64,000 nucleotides of DNA, taken from contig CAZSWV010000005.1 of the NCBI GenBank assembly GCA_964611295.1, positions 1 to 64,000 of the forward strand. The letters run 5' to 3'. Positions 16,884 through 24,373 of this stretch are shown in pieces. This stretch comes from B73-G16 sp964611295 (GTDB lineage Bacteria; Desulfobacterota; B13-G15). Position 1 is the first letter of the stretch; each line of letters opens with the position of its first letter. Both the position numbers and the translations under genes were made by a program. The notes under the pieces are model-generated. The model saw only the letters and a list, made by a program, of their open reading frames with translations, was not told the DNA's origin and made no database searches.

Positions 16884-18000
16884 ATGTACGAAGAACTGCT
16901 TCAGAGGTTCCAAGAGTTAAAGGAAAGGATACACCTTTTAGGAGAACATCTTTGACCTCCCTGGAAAGAGAAAAAGGCTTTCCTTGTTGACACAAGAAGA
17001 AAACAAGCCTCATTTTTGGCAAGACCCTCAAAAGGCAAAAAGGATCTTACAGGAAAAAGCTGCTCTAGAAAAAGAGCTCCAGAGGTGGGAAAGGATAAAG
17101 AAAGAAGAAGAGGAAATTTCTTTGTTGCTTGAACTTTCACAGGAGGAATTGGAATTCCTACATGAAGCCCGACAGAGGCTCGATGCCTTAAGCCAGCAAG
17201 TACGCAAGTGGGAGATGGAAAGCCTTTTCACCGATGAAGAGGACAAAAACAACGCCTTTTTGCATATAAATGCGGGGGCAGGTGGAACCGAGGCCCAAGA
17301 TTGGGCTGAGATGCTCCTCAGAATGTACTTGCGCTGGGCTGAGGAAAAGGGCTTCAAGGCCGAGGTAGTGGATATTACCCCAGGGGAAGAAGCAGGTATT
17401 AAAAGCGCTATGGTCCACGTTAAGGGTGAATATGCCTATGGATACCTCAAAAGCGAAAGCGGTGTCCACAGGTTAGTGCGTATTTCCCCATTTGATGCCA
17501 GTAGGCGTCGCCATACCTCCTTCGCTTCGGTCTCTGTCTTTCCAGAGGTCTCAGACGACATTCAGATTGAGATCAAGGAATCAGACCTTAAGATAGAAAC
17601 CTTTAGATCCAGTGGTCCTGGGGGACAACACGTCAATAAGACGGAGACAGCCGTTCGAATTACACATTTGCCTACAGGAATTGTAGTCCAATGCCAGAAC
17701 GAACGATCCCAGTACCAAAACAGGATGATGGCCTTAAAGATACTCAAAGCAAAACTCTATGAGCTCGAAAAGCAGAAGCGCATACAGAAGTGGAAGGAAA
17801 TCCATAAGAACCAAAAGGAGATCGCCTGGGGTAACCAAATACGTTCATATGTCCTTCAGCCTTATAAACTCGTCAAAGACCACCGTACGGGTTTGGAAAG
17901 AGGCGATACGGAACGAGTTTTGGACGGAGACATAGATGACTTCATAGAGGCTTACTTATATGAACAACTCAAAGCCCAAAGTTCTCGTAACGAGGCCTAA
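16884..18000 (+). CDS. prfB: Peptide chain release factor 2, with programmed +1 frameshift
   Basis: RF2 releases peptides at UGA and UAA stops. A short first frame starts at ATG 16884 (MYEELLQRFQELKERIHLL) and ends at TGA 16953-16955. Skipping T16953 continues as GAC CTC CCT GGA AAG AGA, giving DLPGKRKRL, the normal RF2 sequence after the frameshift. The main frame contains GAGGTEAQDWAEMLLRMY, the GGQ loop SSGPGGQHVNKTETAVRI and an SPFDASRRRHTSFASV stretch with the SPF stop-codon motif. Joined length is 371 residues, usual for RF2. The hemD start overlaps the 3' end. Confidence 0.96.
16940..16956 (+). promoter_or_regulatory. prfB programmed frameshift site
   Basis: An internal Shine-Dalgarno-like AGGAG (16940-16944) lies five bases before the slippery CTT TGA C (16950-16956). 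This is the autoregulatory arrangement known from many prfB genes: when RF2 is scarce the ribosome slips from CTT to TTT and reads GAC next. Confidence 0.92.
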
Positions 18001-18751
18001 AGAGGAAGCTGAAAGGCTAAAAGAACTCCTTGCGGCTGCAGGTATAGAAGTACTCTGCTTCCCTACAATAGAGATCCTCCCCTTGGAGGACTACTCGAAA
18101 GTGGACGCAACGCTACAACGTCTGGAAGATTTCCACTGGCTGGTTTTCACCAGTGCCAACGGTGTGAAGTTCTTCTTCAAGAGGTGGAGGACCTTATATG
18201 GGCATAGACCCCTACCCTCCCTTTGGATAGCCTGCATCGGCCCTGGTACGGCAGAGGCCTTGTCCAAAAGGGGCATCAGGGCTCATCTTATCCCTTCCAA
18301 TTTCAAATCTGAAGACCTGGCCCAAGCCCTCATAGGAAGGGACATCAAAGGGAAAAAGGTATTTCTGGCGAGGGCTAAAGGGGCGAGGGACGTATTGCCG
18401 AAGATCCTCGAGGAAGCTGGCGCTTTTGTGGTAGATGTGCCCTTTTATAAGGTAGAAAAACCTAAGGAAGGCCTTCCCATTTTTAAGGAGCTTTTAAAAG
18501 AAAAGATTGACGTTATAACTTTTACAAGTAGCCAGACTGTAAGGAACTTCTTTGAATTAACTGAAGGATATTGGCCAAAAGGGACAATTGCTGCTTGCAT
18601 TGGACCTATAACTGCGAATACCTTTAAGGATATTTATGGCACAGAACCGATGATAATACCTCCAGTCTATACTATCGAAAGTCTAGCTACTTCAATAATA
18701 GAATACTTGCAAGGAGGAAAGGGATGTGTCAATCGACAGCATACATCATAA
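17960..18751 (+). CDS. hemD: Uroporphyrinogen-III synthase
   Basis: Closes hydroxymethylbilane to uroporphyrinogen III in tetrapyrrole synthesis. The family is poorly conserved, but the two-lobed pattern is visible: VLVTRPKEEAERLKELL at the N-terminus, HWLVFTSANGVKFFF, IACIGPGTAEALSKRGI, then in the second half VFLARAKGARDVLPKIL, DVITFTSSQTVRNFFEL and AACIGPITANTFK. The ATG at 17960 lies 41 bases inside the end of prfB. Siroheme or B12 would be the likely products in an anaerobe; no other hem gene is in the window. Confidence 0.88.
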   Translation: MNNSKPKVLVTRPKEEAERLKELLAAAGIEVLCFPTIEILPLEDYSKVDATLQRLEDFHWLVFTSANGVKFFFKRWRTLYGHRPLPSLWIACIGPGTAEALSKRGIRAHLIPSNFKSEDLAQALIGRDIKGKKVFLARAKGARDVLPKILEEAGAFVVDVPFYKVEKPKEGLPIFKELLKEKIDVITFTSSQTVRNFFELTEGYWPKGTIAACIGPITANTFKDIYGTEPMIIPPVYTIESLATSIIEYLQGGKGCVNRQHTS

Positions 18752-18915
18752 AAGGGGAATCACTCGAAGAATATTTAACCGATATAGCTACTATCATCCC
18801 CGAAGGGACTAAACTGCGCCTCATAAATCTATTTGGAGAAGAAAAGGTAATTGAAGCAGAAATAGCTGAGATAGACTTACTTGAGCACAAGATCCTTCTT
18901 AAACCTCGCGGATAA
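18724..18915 (+). CDS. cooT: CooT family nickel-binding protein
   Basis: A 63-residue protein matching the CooT family: MCQSTAYII at the start with Cys2, the proposed Ni ligand, then LRLINLFGEEKVIEAEIAEIDLLEHKILL, read here in pieces as LRLINLFGEEK and IDLLEHKILL. CooT binds one Ni per dimer through the N-terminal Cys and supports CODH maturation. The ATG lies inside the end of hemD (28-base overlap). With cooC upstream it suggests nickel handling, possibly also for the hydrogenase at 32147-36113. Tail-to-tail overlap of 17 bases with rsmD. Confidence 0.85.
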   Translation: MCQSTAYIIKGESLEEYLTDIATIIPEGTKLRLINLFGEEKVIEAEIAEIDLLEHKILLKPRG

Positions 18916-19450
18916 AAAAGCTCAGGGCGGAATCCCCGTAAGTCTTGGTCTTCTTAAGCGAAAGGCCTTCTATTTGAGGGGGGTCTTGACGTGAGGGGTG
19001 TTGTATGATGAGCATCCCCCCTTTTGCTAACACCTCCTTAAGGATTATCTCTTCAAGGACTTGAGGGAGCTTCTGTACATCACCGTAAGGCGGATCCATG
19101 AAGATTAAGTCAAAGGCCTTTCCTTTCTCGGCAAGGACCCTAATTGCCCTTTTTGCGTCAAGCGAGAGGACTTTCACCCTATCCTTGACCCCGAGGGATT
19201 CTGCGTTCTTCTTAATGAGTTCTGCCGTCCTTTTGTCCTTTTCCACCAAAACTACTTCTTCAGCACCTCGGCTTAGGGCTTCAAAGCCGAAGGCCCCACT
19301 TCCAGCATATAGATCAAGCACCTTACTTACCTCTTTTGGCCCAAGGACATCGAAAACAGCCTTACGCAACATATCCGTAGTTGGCCTTGTACCCCTCCCC
19401 TTTGGGGCCTTTACCTTGCGGCCTTTTAATGCCCCCCCTGTTATCCTCAT
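18899..19450 (-). CDS. rsmD: 16S rRNA (guanine966-N2)-methyltransferase RsmD
   Basis: Methylates G966 of 16S rRNA. The 183-residue protein has MRITGGALKGRKVKAPKG and TRPTTDMLRKAVFDVLG at the N-terminus, SAM motif I VLDLYAGSGAFGFEALSRGA, and the catalytic DLIFMDPPYG (N/DPPY). Last gene of a four-gene minus-strand run (mtnP, mtaD, Mut7-C, rsmD), each overlapping the next by four bases. Confidence 0.95.
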   Translation of the reverse strand: MRITGGALKGRKVKAPKGRGTRPTTDMLRKAVFDVLGPKEVSKVLDLYAGSGAFGFEALSRGAEEVVLVEKDKRTAELIKKNAESLGVKDRVKVLSLDAKRAIRVLAEKGKAFDLIFMDPPYGDVQKLPQVLEEIILKEVLAKGGMLIIQHPSRQDPPQIEGLSLKKTKTYGDSALSFFIREV

Positions 19451-19902
19451 ATTCCCAAGCCCCTTAGTGTCTCCTTCATCCTTTCGTAGTGGCTACCAGC
19501 CCAAAACACCTTCTTGCAACGAGGACATCGAGAGAAGGTAAAATGGGTCTTCCAGATATAATCTGGCACAAGTTCTTTTACCTCTTCAGGCGAAACCTCT
19601 AACAACTCCTCGTTGCAACTAAGGCACCTCGAAAAAAGGCGCCCTTCTTCTACTTGAAGTCCCAAACACTTGACGACTTGTCCTAATTGCTCGTGTATGT
19701 CATTGCCCTGTACCAAGAACACTTTGCATTTGCCCTTTGCCTTTTCGAAGGTCGAAAGGCTCTTCGTCAAAAGGATTCTATCGGTACGTGTAGCAAACTC
19801 CACCGCCCCTTCTACCTCTCCTCGCCAATAGGCAGCGTCGTATCCCAGTATCCTCAACCATTTGCAAAGGCGACCGAGGGGGCGATCCAGGACGAACTTC
19901 AT
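19447..19902 (-). CDS. Mut7-C RNase domain protein (DUF82)
   Basis: A 151-residue protein of the Mut7-C family, a PIN-fold predicted RNase plus zinc ribbon. Visible are MKFVLDRPLGRLCKWLRILGYD with the conserved Asp, RILLTKSLSTFEKAK, and two zinc-ribbon Cys pairs, CLSCNEEL and CPRCKKVFW. The family commonly reads (S/T)RD where this protein has TKS, so one acidic position may differ. Function in RNA metabolism is predicted only. Confidence 0.85.
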   Translation of the reverse strand: MKFVLDRPLGRLCKWLRILGYDAAYWRGEVEGAVEFATRTDRILLTKSLSTFEKAKGKCKVFLVQGNDIHEQLGQVVKCLGLQVEEGRLFSRCLSCNEELLEVSPEEVKELVPDYIWKTHFTFSRCPRCKKVFWAGSHYERMKETLRGLGI

Positions 19903-21164
19903 TTCCCTATTAAGGAGAAGGCCCTCCTTTTGGCCTCCTCGCGGATCTCTTCCTCACCTTCCACCTTTCTGTCCCTCATTAAGACCCTACCGTCACATAT
20001 GGCTGTCCTCACAACATACCCTGTAGCTGAGTAGATGAGGTCAGCATAAAGGTCAAACCCAGGTACAAGGTGCTCGTCCTCTGGATTAACCAGTATAAGG
20101 TCAGCAAGGTCTCCTTCCCTTAATTCCGCCTTTATCCCAAAGGCCCTAGCTGCCCTTAATGTTATGATCTCGAAGGCTTCTCTCGCAGGCAATACCCGAG
20201 GATCAGAAAAATGGTGTTTCTGAAGTAAAGACCCCACCTTGGCAGTTATAAGCATGTCAAGGCTGTTATTTGAAGCACACCCGTCTGTACCCATTAGGAC
20301 CTCTATACCACGCCTCCGTAAAGCAGGGTAAGGGAAAACACCCCCCACTGCCAGCTTCATATTGGAGATGGGATTGTAAACAACTTTAGCACCCCGTTCG
20401 GCTAATATGTCCATTTCGTATTCAGAAAGATGGATTGCATGGGCCAAAACCACGTTTGGACCTAGGAAACCGATCTTTTCCAAGTACTCAACAGGCCTGA
20501 GCCCATGTCTTTCTAGACATCCCTTGACCTCACTTTCGGTCTCGCTTAGATGGATGTGTATCATCAACCCCTTTTCTTCTGCCAAGTCCTTACACCACCT
20601 TAAGGCCTCCTCCGAACAGGTGTAAATGGCATGAGGCCCTAGGCAGAAGGTTATCCTCCTTGAGAACCCCTTGGATTCCCTAAGCATATCCTCCACTTCC
20701 CGTTGTTGTTGTTTAAACCTCTGATGGTCAAAGAGGTCTATAATCACCCCACTTATGGCAGCCCTTAACCCCATCTCCTCCACGGCCCTGGCCGTTCCCC
20801 TCCAGTGCCAGTACATATCGTTGAAAAATAGGGTACCTGACTTTATCATCTCTAAACATGCAAGCTTTGCTCCCCAATATACGTCCTCTTCGTCCATCTT
20901 TGCTTCAAGGGGCCATATCTTCTCCTCAAGCCATTCTTTGAGGGCCATGTCTTCAGCGTAGCCCCTTAAAATGGCCATGGCAGCATGTGTATGGGCGTTA
21001 AAGAAAGGAGGAAGGGCTATTTGCCCCTTGGCATCCAATACCTCCACTTTTTCTCCTCCTTGGACCTCGATACCTTTGGCTATCTTGACTATCAAACCTC
21101 CCTCGATCATTATGTCGGCCTCTTCCCGACCCCAAAGTCTTGCACCTTTGACCAATAGCTTCAT
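19899..21164 (-). CDS. mtaD: 5-methylthioadenosine/S-adenosylhomocysteine deaminase
   Basis: Amidohydrolase-superfamily deaminase converting MTA and SAH to the inosine forms. Metal and catalytic residues are visible in FFNAHTHAAMAILRGYAEDM (HxH), MIHIHLSETESEV, VVLAHAIHLSEYE and MGTDGCASNNSLDML (final Asp). The 421-residue length is typical. It overlaps the phosphorylase gene mtnP, so the pair can deaminate and phosphorolyse methylthio-nucleosides. Aminofutalosine deaminases look similar and cannot be excluded. Confidence 0.88.
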   Translation of the reverse strand: MKLLVKGARLWGREEADIMIEGGLIVKIAKGIEVQGGEKVEVLDAKGQIALPPFFNAHTHAAMAILRGYAEDMALKEWLEEKIWPLEAKMDEEDVYWGAKLACLEMIKSGTLFFNDMYWHWRGTARAVEEMGLRAAISGVIIDLFDHQRFKQQQREVEDMLRESKGFSRRITFCLGPHAIYTCSEEALRWCKDLAEEKGLMIHIHLSETESEVKGCLERHGLRPVEYLEKIGFLGPNVVLAHAIHLSEYEMDILAERGAKVVYNPISNMKLAVGGVFPYPALRRRGIEVLMGTDGCASNNSLDMLITAKVGSLLQKHHFSDPRVLPAREAFEIITLRAARAFGIKAELREGDLADLILVNPEDEHLVPGFDLYADLIYSATGYVVRTAICDGRVLMRDRKVEGEEEIREEAKRRAFSLIGK

Positions 21165-21859
21165 ATCTCTATCTCCTCCAAAACCCTTTTTACCTTTTCT
21201 GCGTTCAACCTAGCCATTTGTTTGATCTGAGCTTCATCTAAGGGTTCATCAGAAACACCATGGGCATAGTTGTCAATTGTACAGAGGCTTGCATACCTAA
21301 GCCCCTTCTCCAAGGACAAAGTCGCCTCATGGGCCATAGTCATGCCCACTACATCGCCTATCTGCGAAAGGAACCTGACTTCGGCTTTTGTTTCGAGCCT
21401 CGGCCCTAGGGTCTGTACGTAAATACCTTTGGGAACACAAGGATACCCCAACCTTTCACAGGTCTTTATCAACTTCTGGCGCAAAGTTTCATCCAGGACC
21501 GGAGTAATATGTACCGCCTTTGCATCAAAAAAACTCAGTATAGACCAAGGACATATAAAATCGTCAGGTACAAGGAAACTCCCCGGAACAAGACCTCTCT
21601 TCAAACTCCCTACCGAATTCACCCCTATGATCCATTTAACCCCTACCGAGTAAAAGGCCTCTATGTTGGCCCGATGGTTGATCCTATGCGGAGGTATCGA
21701 GCCATCGGGTCCATGGCGCAACAAGACAACAAAGACCTTGTCTTTGGCCTTTACGAACTTTAAAGGTGAGGAAGGGAAACCGTAGACAGTCTTTACGATC
21801 TCCTCCCCTAGGAACTCCCCATCTAGCTTTAGGGAACCACCTCCTATTACCCCTACCAT
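21161..21859 (-). CDS. mtnP: S-methyl-5'-thioadenosine (or -thioinosine) phosphorylase
   Basis: PNP/MTAP family phosphorylase that splits MTA or MTI into base and methylthioribose-1-phosphate. MVGVIGGGSL begins at 21859 and matches the usual family start, so this ATG is preferred over the TTG at 21904 and ATG at 21898. Further motifs: LLRHGPDGSIPPHRINHRAN, WIIGVNSVGSL, YVQTLGPRLETKAEVRFL, and VVGMTMAHEATLSLEKGLRY. The family usually reads GMT-x-x-PE where this protein has GMTMAHE, a possible specificity change. First gene of the run with mtaD. Confidence 0.88.
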   Translation of the reverse strand: MVGVIGGGSLKLDGEFLGEEIVKTVYGFPSSPLKFVKAKDKVFVVLLRHGPDGSIPPHRINHRANIEAFYSVGVKWIIGVNSVGSLKRGLVPGSFLVPDDFICPWSILSFFDAKAVHITPVLDETLRQKLIKTCERLGYPCVPKGIYVQTLGPRLETKAEVRFLSQIGDVVGMTMAHEATLSLEKGLRYASLCTIDNYAHGVSDEPLDEAQIKQMARLNAEKVKRVLEEIEI

Positions 21860-21875
21860 TCGCTTCGACGCTAAA

Positions 21876-21904
21876 ATCTTACACAAAGCCCCGTCCATGG
21901 GCAA
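21876..21904 (-). promoter_or_regulatory. Putative promoter of mtnP run
   Basis: TTGCCC (21904-21899) and TAAGAT (21881-21876) are 17 bases apart on the minus strand. The predicted start point (about 21869) lies some ten bases before the preferred mtnP ATG at 21859. Moderate match only. Confidence 0.3.
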
Positions 21905-22337
21905 ACCTGTTGTTGAAAAAGGTTTCTACATCCTCTTAATTTGCCTACCCAAATCGACCACCATTAAGGTAGGGAAATTAGGAGAATTAGCCCTCCAAAA
22001 AGGCCACTATGCCTACGTAGGCTCAGCAAGACATAGCCTAATGGGGAGGGTCAAAAGGTACTTCAACCCCATAGTTAAGACCAGATGGCACATAGACTAC
22101 CTGCTAAAGGAGGCCAAACCCTGGTGCTTTCTCGCCTTGAAATGCGAAAGCCCTTCGCGCTTCATGGAATGTGAAATAGCCAAAAGACTACGTATATACC
22201 TCCATCCCATACCCTCCTTTGGTTCAAGTGATTGTAATTGCAAAAGCCACCTTTTCTTTTCTCAAGATCCCGAAGCCCTTTTTCAAATTTGTTTCGAAGT
22301 GCTTTCTTCTTTTGTCTTGAAACAAACTAAACGGTGA
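21897..22337 (+). CDS. GIY-YIG nuclease family protein (DUF123 type)
   Basis: A 146-residue protein with the GIY-YIG-like DUF123 fold: GFYILLICLPK supplies the first strand, HYAYVGSARHSLMGRVKRY the YVGSA and catalytic Arg region, and WHIDYLLKEAKPW and SSDCNCKSHLFF the C-terminal part typical of DUF123. Function unknown; members are predicted nucleases in archaea and anaerobic bacteria. Its ATG shares a CCATGG palindrome with a rejected upstream mtnP start. No Shine-Dalgarno is visible. Confidence 0.8.
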   Translation: MGKPVVEKGFYILLICLPKSTTIKVGKLGELALQKGHYAYVGSARHSLMGRVKRYFNPIVKTRWHIDYLLKEAKPWCFLALKCESPSRFMECEIAKRLRIYLHPIPSFGSSDCNCKSHLFFSQDPEALFQICFEVLSSFVLKQTKR

Positions 22338-22344
22338 TTATTAT
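22317..22344 (+). promoter_or_regulatory. Putative promoter of hsp20
   Basis: TTGAAA (22317-22322) and TATTAT (22339-22344) are 16 bases apart. The -35 reads CTTGAAA, as in sigma32 promoters, but no CCCCAT-type -10 follows, so a vegetative sigma factor is the simpler reading. It overlaps the stop of the preceding gene. Confidence 0.45.
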
Positions 22345-22384
22345 TAGGGGTGGAAATAACAAAAAGGAAAGGAGGTGATAAAAA

Positions 22385-22819
22385 ATGGCATTAATGAAAT
22401 GGAGACCATGGGCTGAAATGGAAGCTTTAAAAAGGGAAATGGATCGTTTGTGGGAACGCTTCTTCGGTGAACCATCGATAGAAGTGGGAGCTGAATGGAT
22501 ACCTCCTCTTGATGTGGCTGAGACAAAGGACCACATAATTGTAACAGTGGAATTACCAGGAATTGAGCCAAACAATGTAGAAGTAACCCTTTCTAACGGT
22601 GTGTTAACAATAAAGGGTGAGAAGCGTCAGGAAAGGAGGGATGAGAGATATCATCTAGTCGAACGCAGTTATGGTGCCTTTACTAGGTCTATACGGTTGC
22701 CGGTGGATGTAGATGAGGCAAATGTGAAGGCTACGTATAAGGATGGAGTGCTCAAGATAACGCTTCCTAAGGTAGAGAAGGCCAGGGAGAAGGAAATAAA
22801 GATAGAGATAGAAAAGTAA
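22385..22819 (+). CDS. Small heat-shock protein, Hsp20/alpha-crystallin
   Basis: ATP-independent holdase chaperone of 144 residues. The alpha-crystallin domain spans about 40-135: PPLDVAETKDHIIVTVELPG, VEVTLSNGVLTIKGEK, and YKDGVLKITLPK. The C-terminal tail is IKIEIEK, lacking a classic I-x-I beyond this. A strong AGGAGGTGAT Shine-Dalgarno lies just before the ATG. A single-gene unit with its own promoter and a strong terminator. Confidence 0.96.
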   Translation: MALMKWRPWAEMEALKREMDRLWERFFGEPSIEVGAEWIPPLDVAETKDHIIVTVELPGIEPNNVEVTLSNGVLTIKGEKRQERRDERYHLVERSYGAFTRSIRLPVDVDEANVKATYKDGVLKITLPKVEKAREKEIKIEIEK

Positions 22820-22832
22820 AGTTTTACCCCTT

Positions 22833-22865
22833 AAAGGAAGGGGGGAAGTTCCCCCTTCCTTTTTT
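22833..22865 (+). terminator. Intrinsic terminator after hsp20
   Basis: A 12-base-pair stem (22833-22844 with 22851-22862) with a six-base loop and a run of T ends at 22865. The A-rich left flank suggests it may also stop transcripts from the convergent nucleoside phosphorylase gene. Confidence 0.88.
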
Positions 22866-22869
22866 ATCC

Positions 22870-23631
22870 CTATAGGAAGGCCATCCATTTTGGTAAAAGG
22901 GATAAAAGTTTCTTTCTTCTTAATAAGAAGAGAGGGTTTTTAAAGGCGGGTTCCCATTTGTCTCCAACCAAGCTGTCGCTCACAAGTAGTATAGAAGCTA
23001 CCTCTATGCCTTTGGCTTCACCCCAGGAAAGGAGGGCAGAGGTCTCCATGTCCACCCCTAGGCAACCTGAGGCTGCAAAGCTTCTCACTTTGGATTCGGT
23101 CTCCCGGTAAATGGCGTCTGTAGTCCAGACCCTGCCTATGTGGAAGTTAAATCCCTCTTTTTTCAGGCAATCCTCAAATATTTTCAAGAGCCTTAAAGAA
23201 GCCCTCGGTACCTTCTCTGCAGGAAGGTAATGATAAGAGGTTCCTTCTTCCCTGATGGCTTCTTCTGGCAAGAGTACCTCTCCTGGTCTAACTCCTTCCC
23301 TTAACGTCCCACAGTAACCAAAGGACACAAAAACTCGTCCCCCAAATGCCATCATCTCCTCTGCCACAGCGACTGCATTTGAAGCACCTATGGGTGACAG
23401 GACCAAAGTAAAATCCTCACAGGTGTATACCTTCCTATAAGGTCTCCATGACACCTGAGGTTTAGCAGCAGTAACACGTGCTAACCTCTTTAGATCTGCT
23501 TCGAGGAACACCATAAGTATCCGTTCAGATACCTTCAAGGACCCCTTGTTAAGGCCCCCAAGTGTTACCTTCGTGACAAGTTCTTGTGGGGTGACCAGAG
23601 GCTTAGAAAAAGGATCTAGGAAATCAAGCAT
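22870..23631 (-). CDS. Nucleoside phosphorylase (PNP/UDP family)
   Basis: A 253-residue PNP/UDP-family phosphorylase. It shows VFVSFGYCGTLREGVRPGEVL and a C-terminal GVDMETSALLSWGEAKG that binds the ribose, as in uridine/purine nucleoside phosphorylases of the hexameric class. Exact base specificity is not clear. The ATG overlaps the lapA stop region by adjacency (TAAATG), so translation is probably coupled to the HIT-lapA transcript. Confidence 0.85.
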   Translation of the reverse strand: MLDFLDPFSKPLVTPQELVTKVTLGGLNKGSLKVSERILMVFLEADLKRLARVTAAKPQVSWRPYRKVYTCEDFTLVLSPIGASNAVAVAEEMMAFGGRVFVSFGYCGTLREGVRPGEVLLPEEAIREEGTSYHYLPAEKVPRASLRLLKIFEDCLKKEGFNFHIGRVWTTDAIYRETESKVRSFAASGCLGVDMETSALLSWGEAKGIEVASILLVSDSLVGDKWEPAFKNPLFLLRRKKLLSLLPKWMAFL

Positions 23632-23880
23632 TTACAATTGTTCTACCTGCTTTTTCCAACGCTTCAACTCTCTCTTGAGTAAAAAATTACTTATGAGGCC
23701 GCTTATCCCACCTACTACAATTCCCCCAAAAAAAGCCACAACTACTGCAACGTAAAAGGGTACTTCCACACCATCGGTTATCCCCCAATAACGGATGGTA
23801 ACGGGGAAGTCATTTTGATAAGAAAAGGTCAGGGCCAAAAAGAACAAAAGGCCCCCAAGCCCAAGTTTAACGATCGTCAT
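23632..23880 (-). CDS. lapA: LapA family membrane protein (DUF1049)
   Basis: An 82-residue protein with two hydrophobic segments (about residues 3-20 and 38-60) followed by a basic, helical tail (LKRELKRWKKQVEQL), the layout of LapA/DUF1049, which in E. coli works with LapB to control LPS synthesis. The inner ATG at 23880 (MTIVKLGLGG) is preferred to the one at 23916; it overlaps the HIT gene by 14 bases. The QNDFPVTIRYWG segment between the membrane helices is typical. Confidence 0.8.
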   Translation of the reverse strand: MTIVKLGLGGLLFFLALTFSYQNDFPVTIRYWGITDGVEVPFYVAVVVAFFGGIVVGGISGLISNFLLKRELKRWKKQVEQL

Positions 23881-24373
23881 CCAAACCTCCTTCCATTTCC
23901 TTGAAGAAAGGCTCAAGCTTTCCGTAAGTGCTCTCCAACATTTCAGGCATGACTTTTGTAGAAGAAATCACAGCCATATAGTTGGTGTCACCATCCCACC
24001 TGGGGACAATGTGAAAATGCAAATGATCCGTTATACCAGCACCTGCCACTTTACCCAAATTTGCCCCAATGTTGAACCCATGAGGAGAAAGGGCTTTTTT
24101 AAGGACAGACACGCTCTTTTTTATCGTCATGACCATATCCGAAAGTTCTTCTTCGGTAAGTTCCTCAAATTCACCTACATGTCTATATGGAACTACCATC
24201 AAATGGCCATTATTGTACGGAAACCTGTTCATAACCACAAAACAATACTTCGACCTGTAAAGGACTAAATCTGCCTTAATATCAGTTGTGTTGCTACATT
24301 TACAAAATACACATTCTCTATTGCCTCCAGAAAGGATGTATTGCATTCTCCATGGTGCCCAAAGTATTTCCAT
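23867..24373 (-). CDS. HIT family hydrolase/nucleotidyltransferase
   Basis: Histidine-triad protein of 168 residues with HLHFHIVPRW, the HxHxH signature carrying the catalytic His, and an N-terminal CVFCKCS zinc-type pair. NNGHLMVVPYRHVG is also conserved. This group hydrolyses or phosphorolyses dinucleoside polyphosphates such as Ap4A. The gene begins at the base where gatB ends. Confidence 0.92.
   Translation of the reverse strand: MEILWAPWRMQYILSGGNRECVFCKCSNTTDIKADLVLYRSKYCFVVMNRFPYNNGHLMVVPYRHVGEFEELTEEELSDMVMTIKKSVSVLKKALSPHGFNIGANLGKVAGAGITDHLHFHIVPRWDGDTNYMAVISSTKVMPEMLESTYGKLEPFFKEMEGGLDDDR

Noticed and set aside
16984..18000. RF2 starting at the TTG at 16984
   Set aside because: The first helix is missing and a frameshift site plus an ATG frame lie directly upstream.
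22345..22384. RNA thermometer in the hsp20 leader
   Set aside because: The leader is short and purine-rich; I see no pairing that would mask the AGGAGG.
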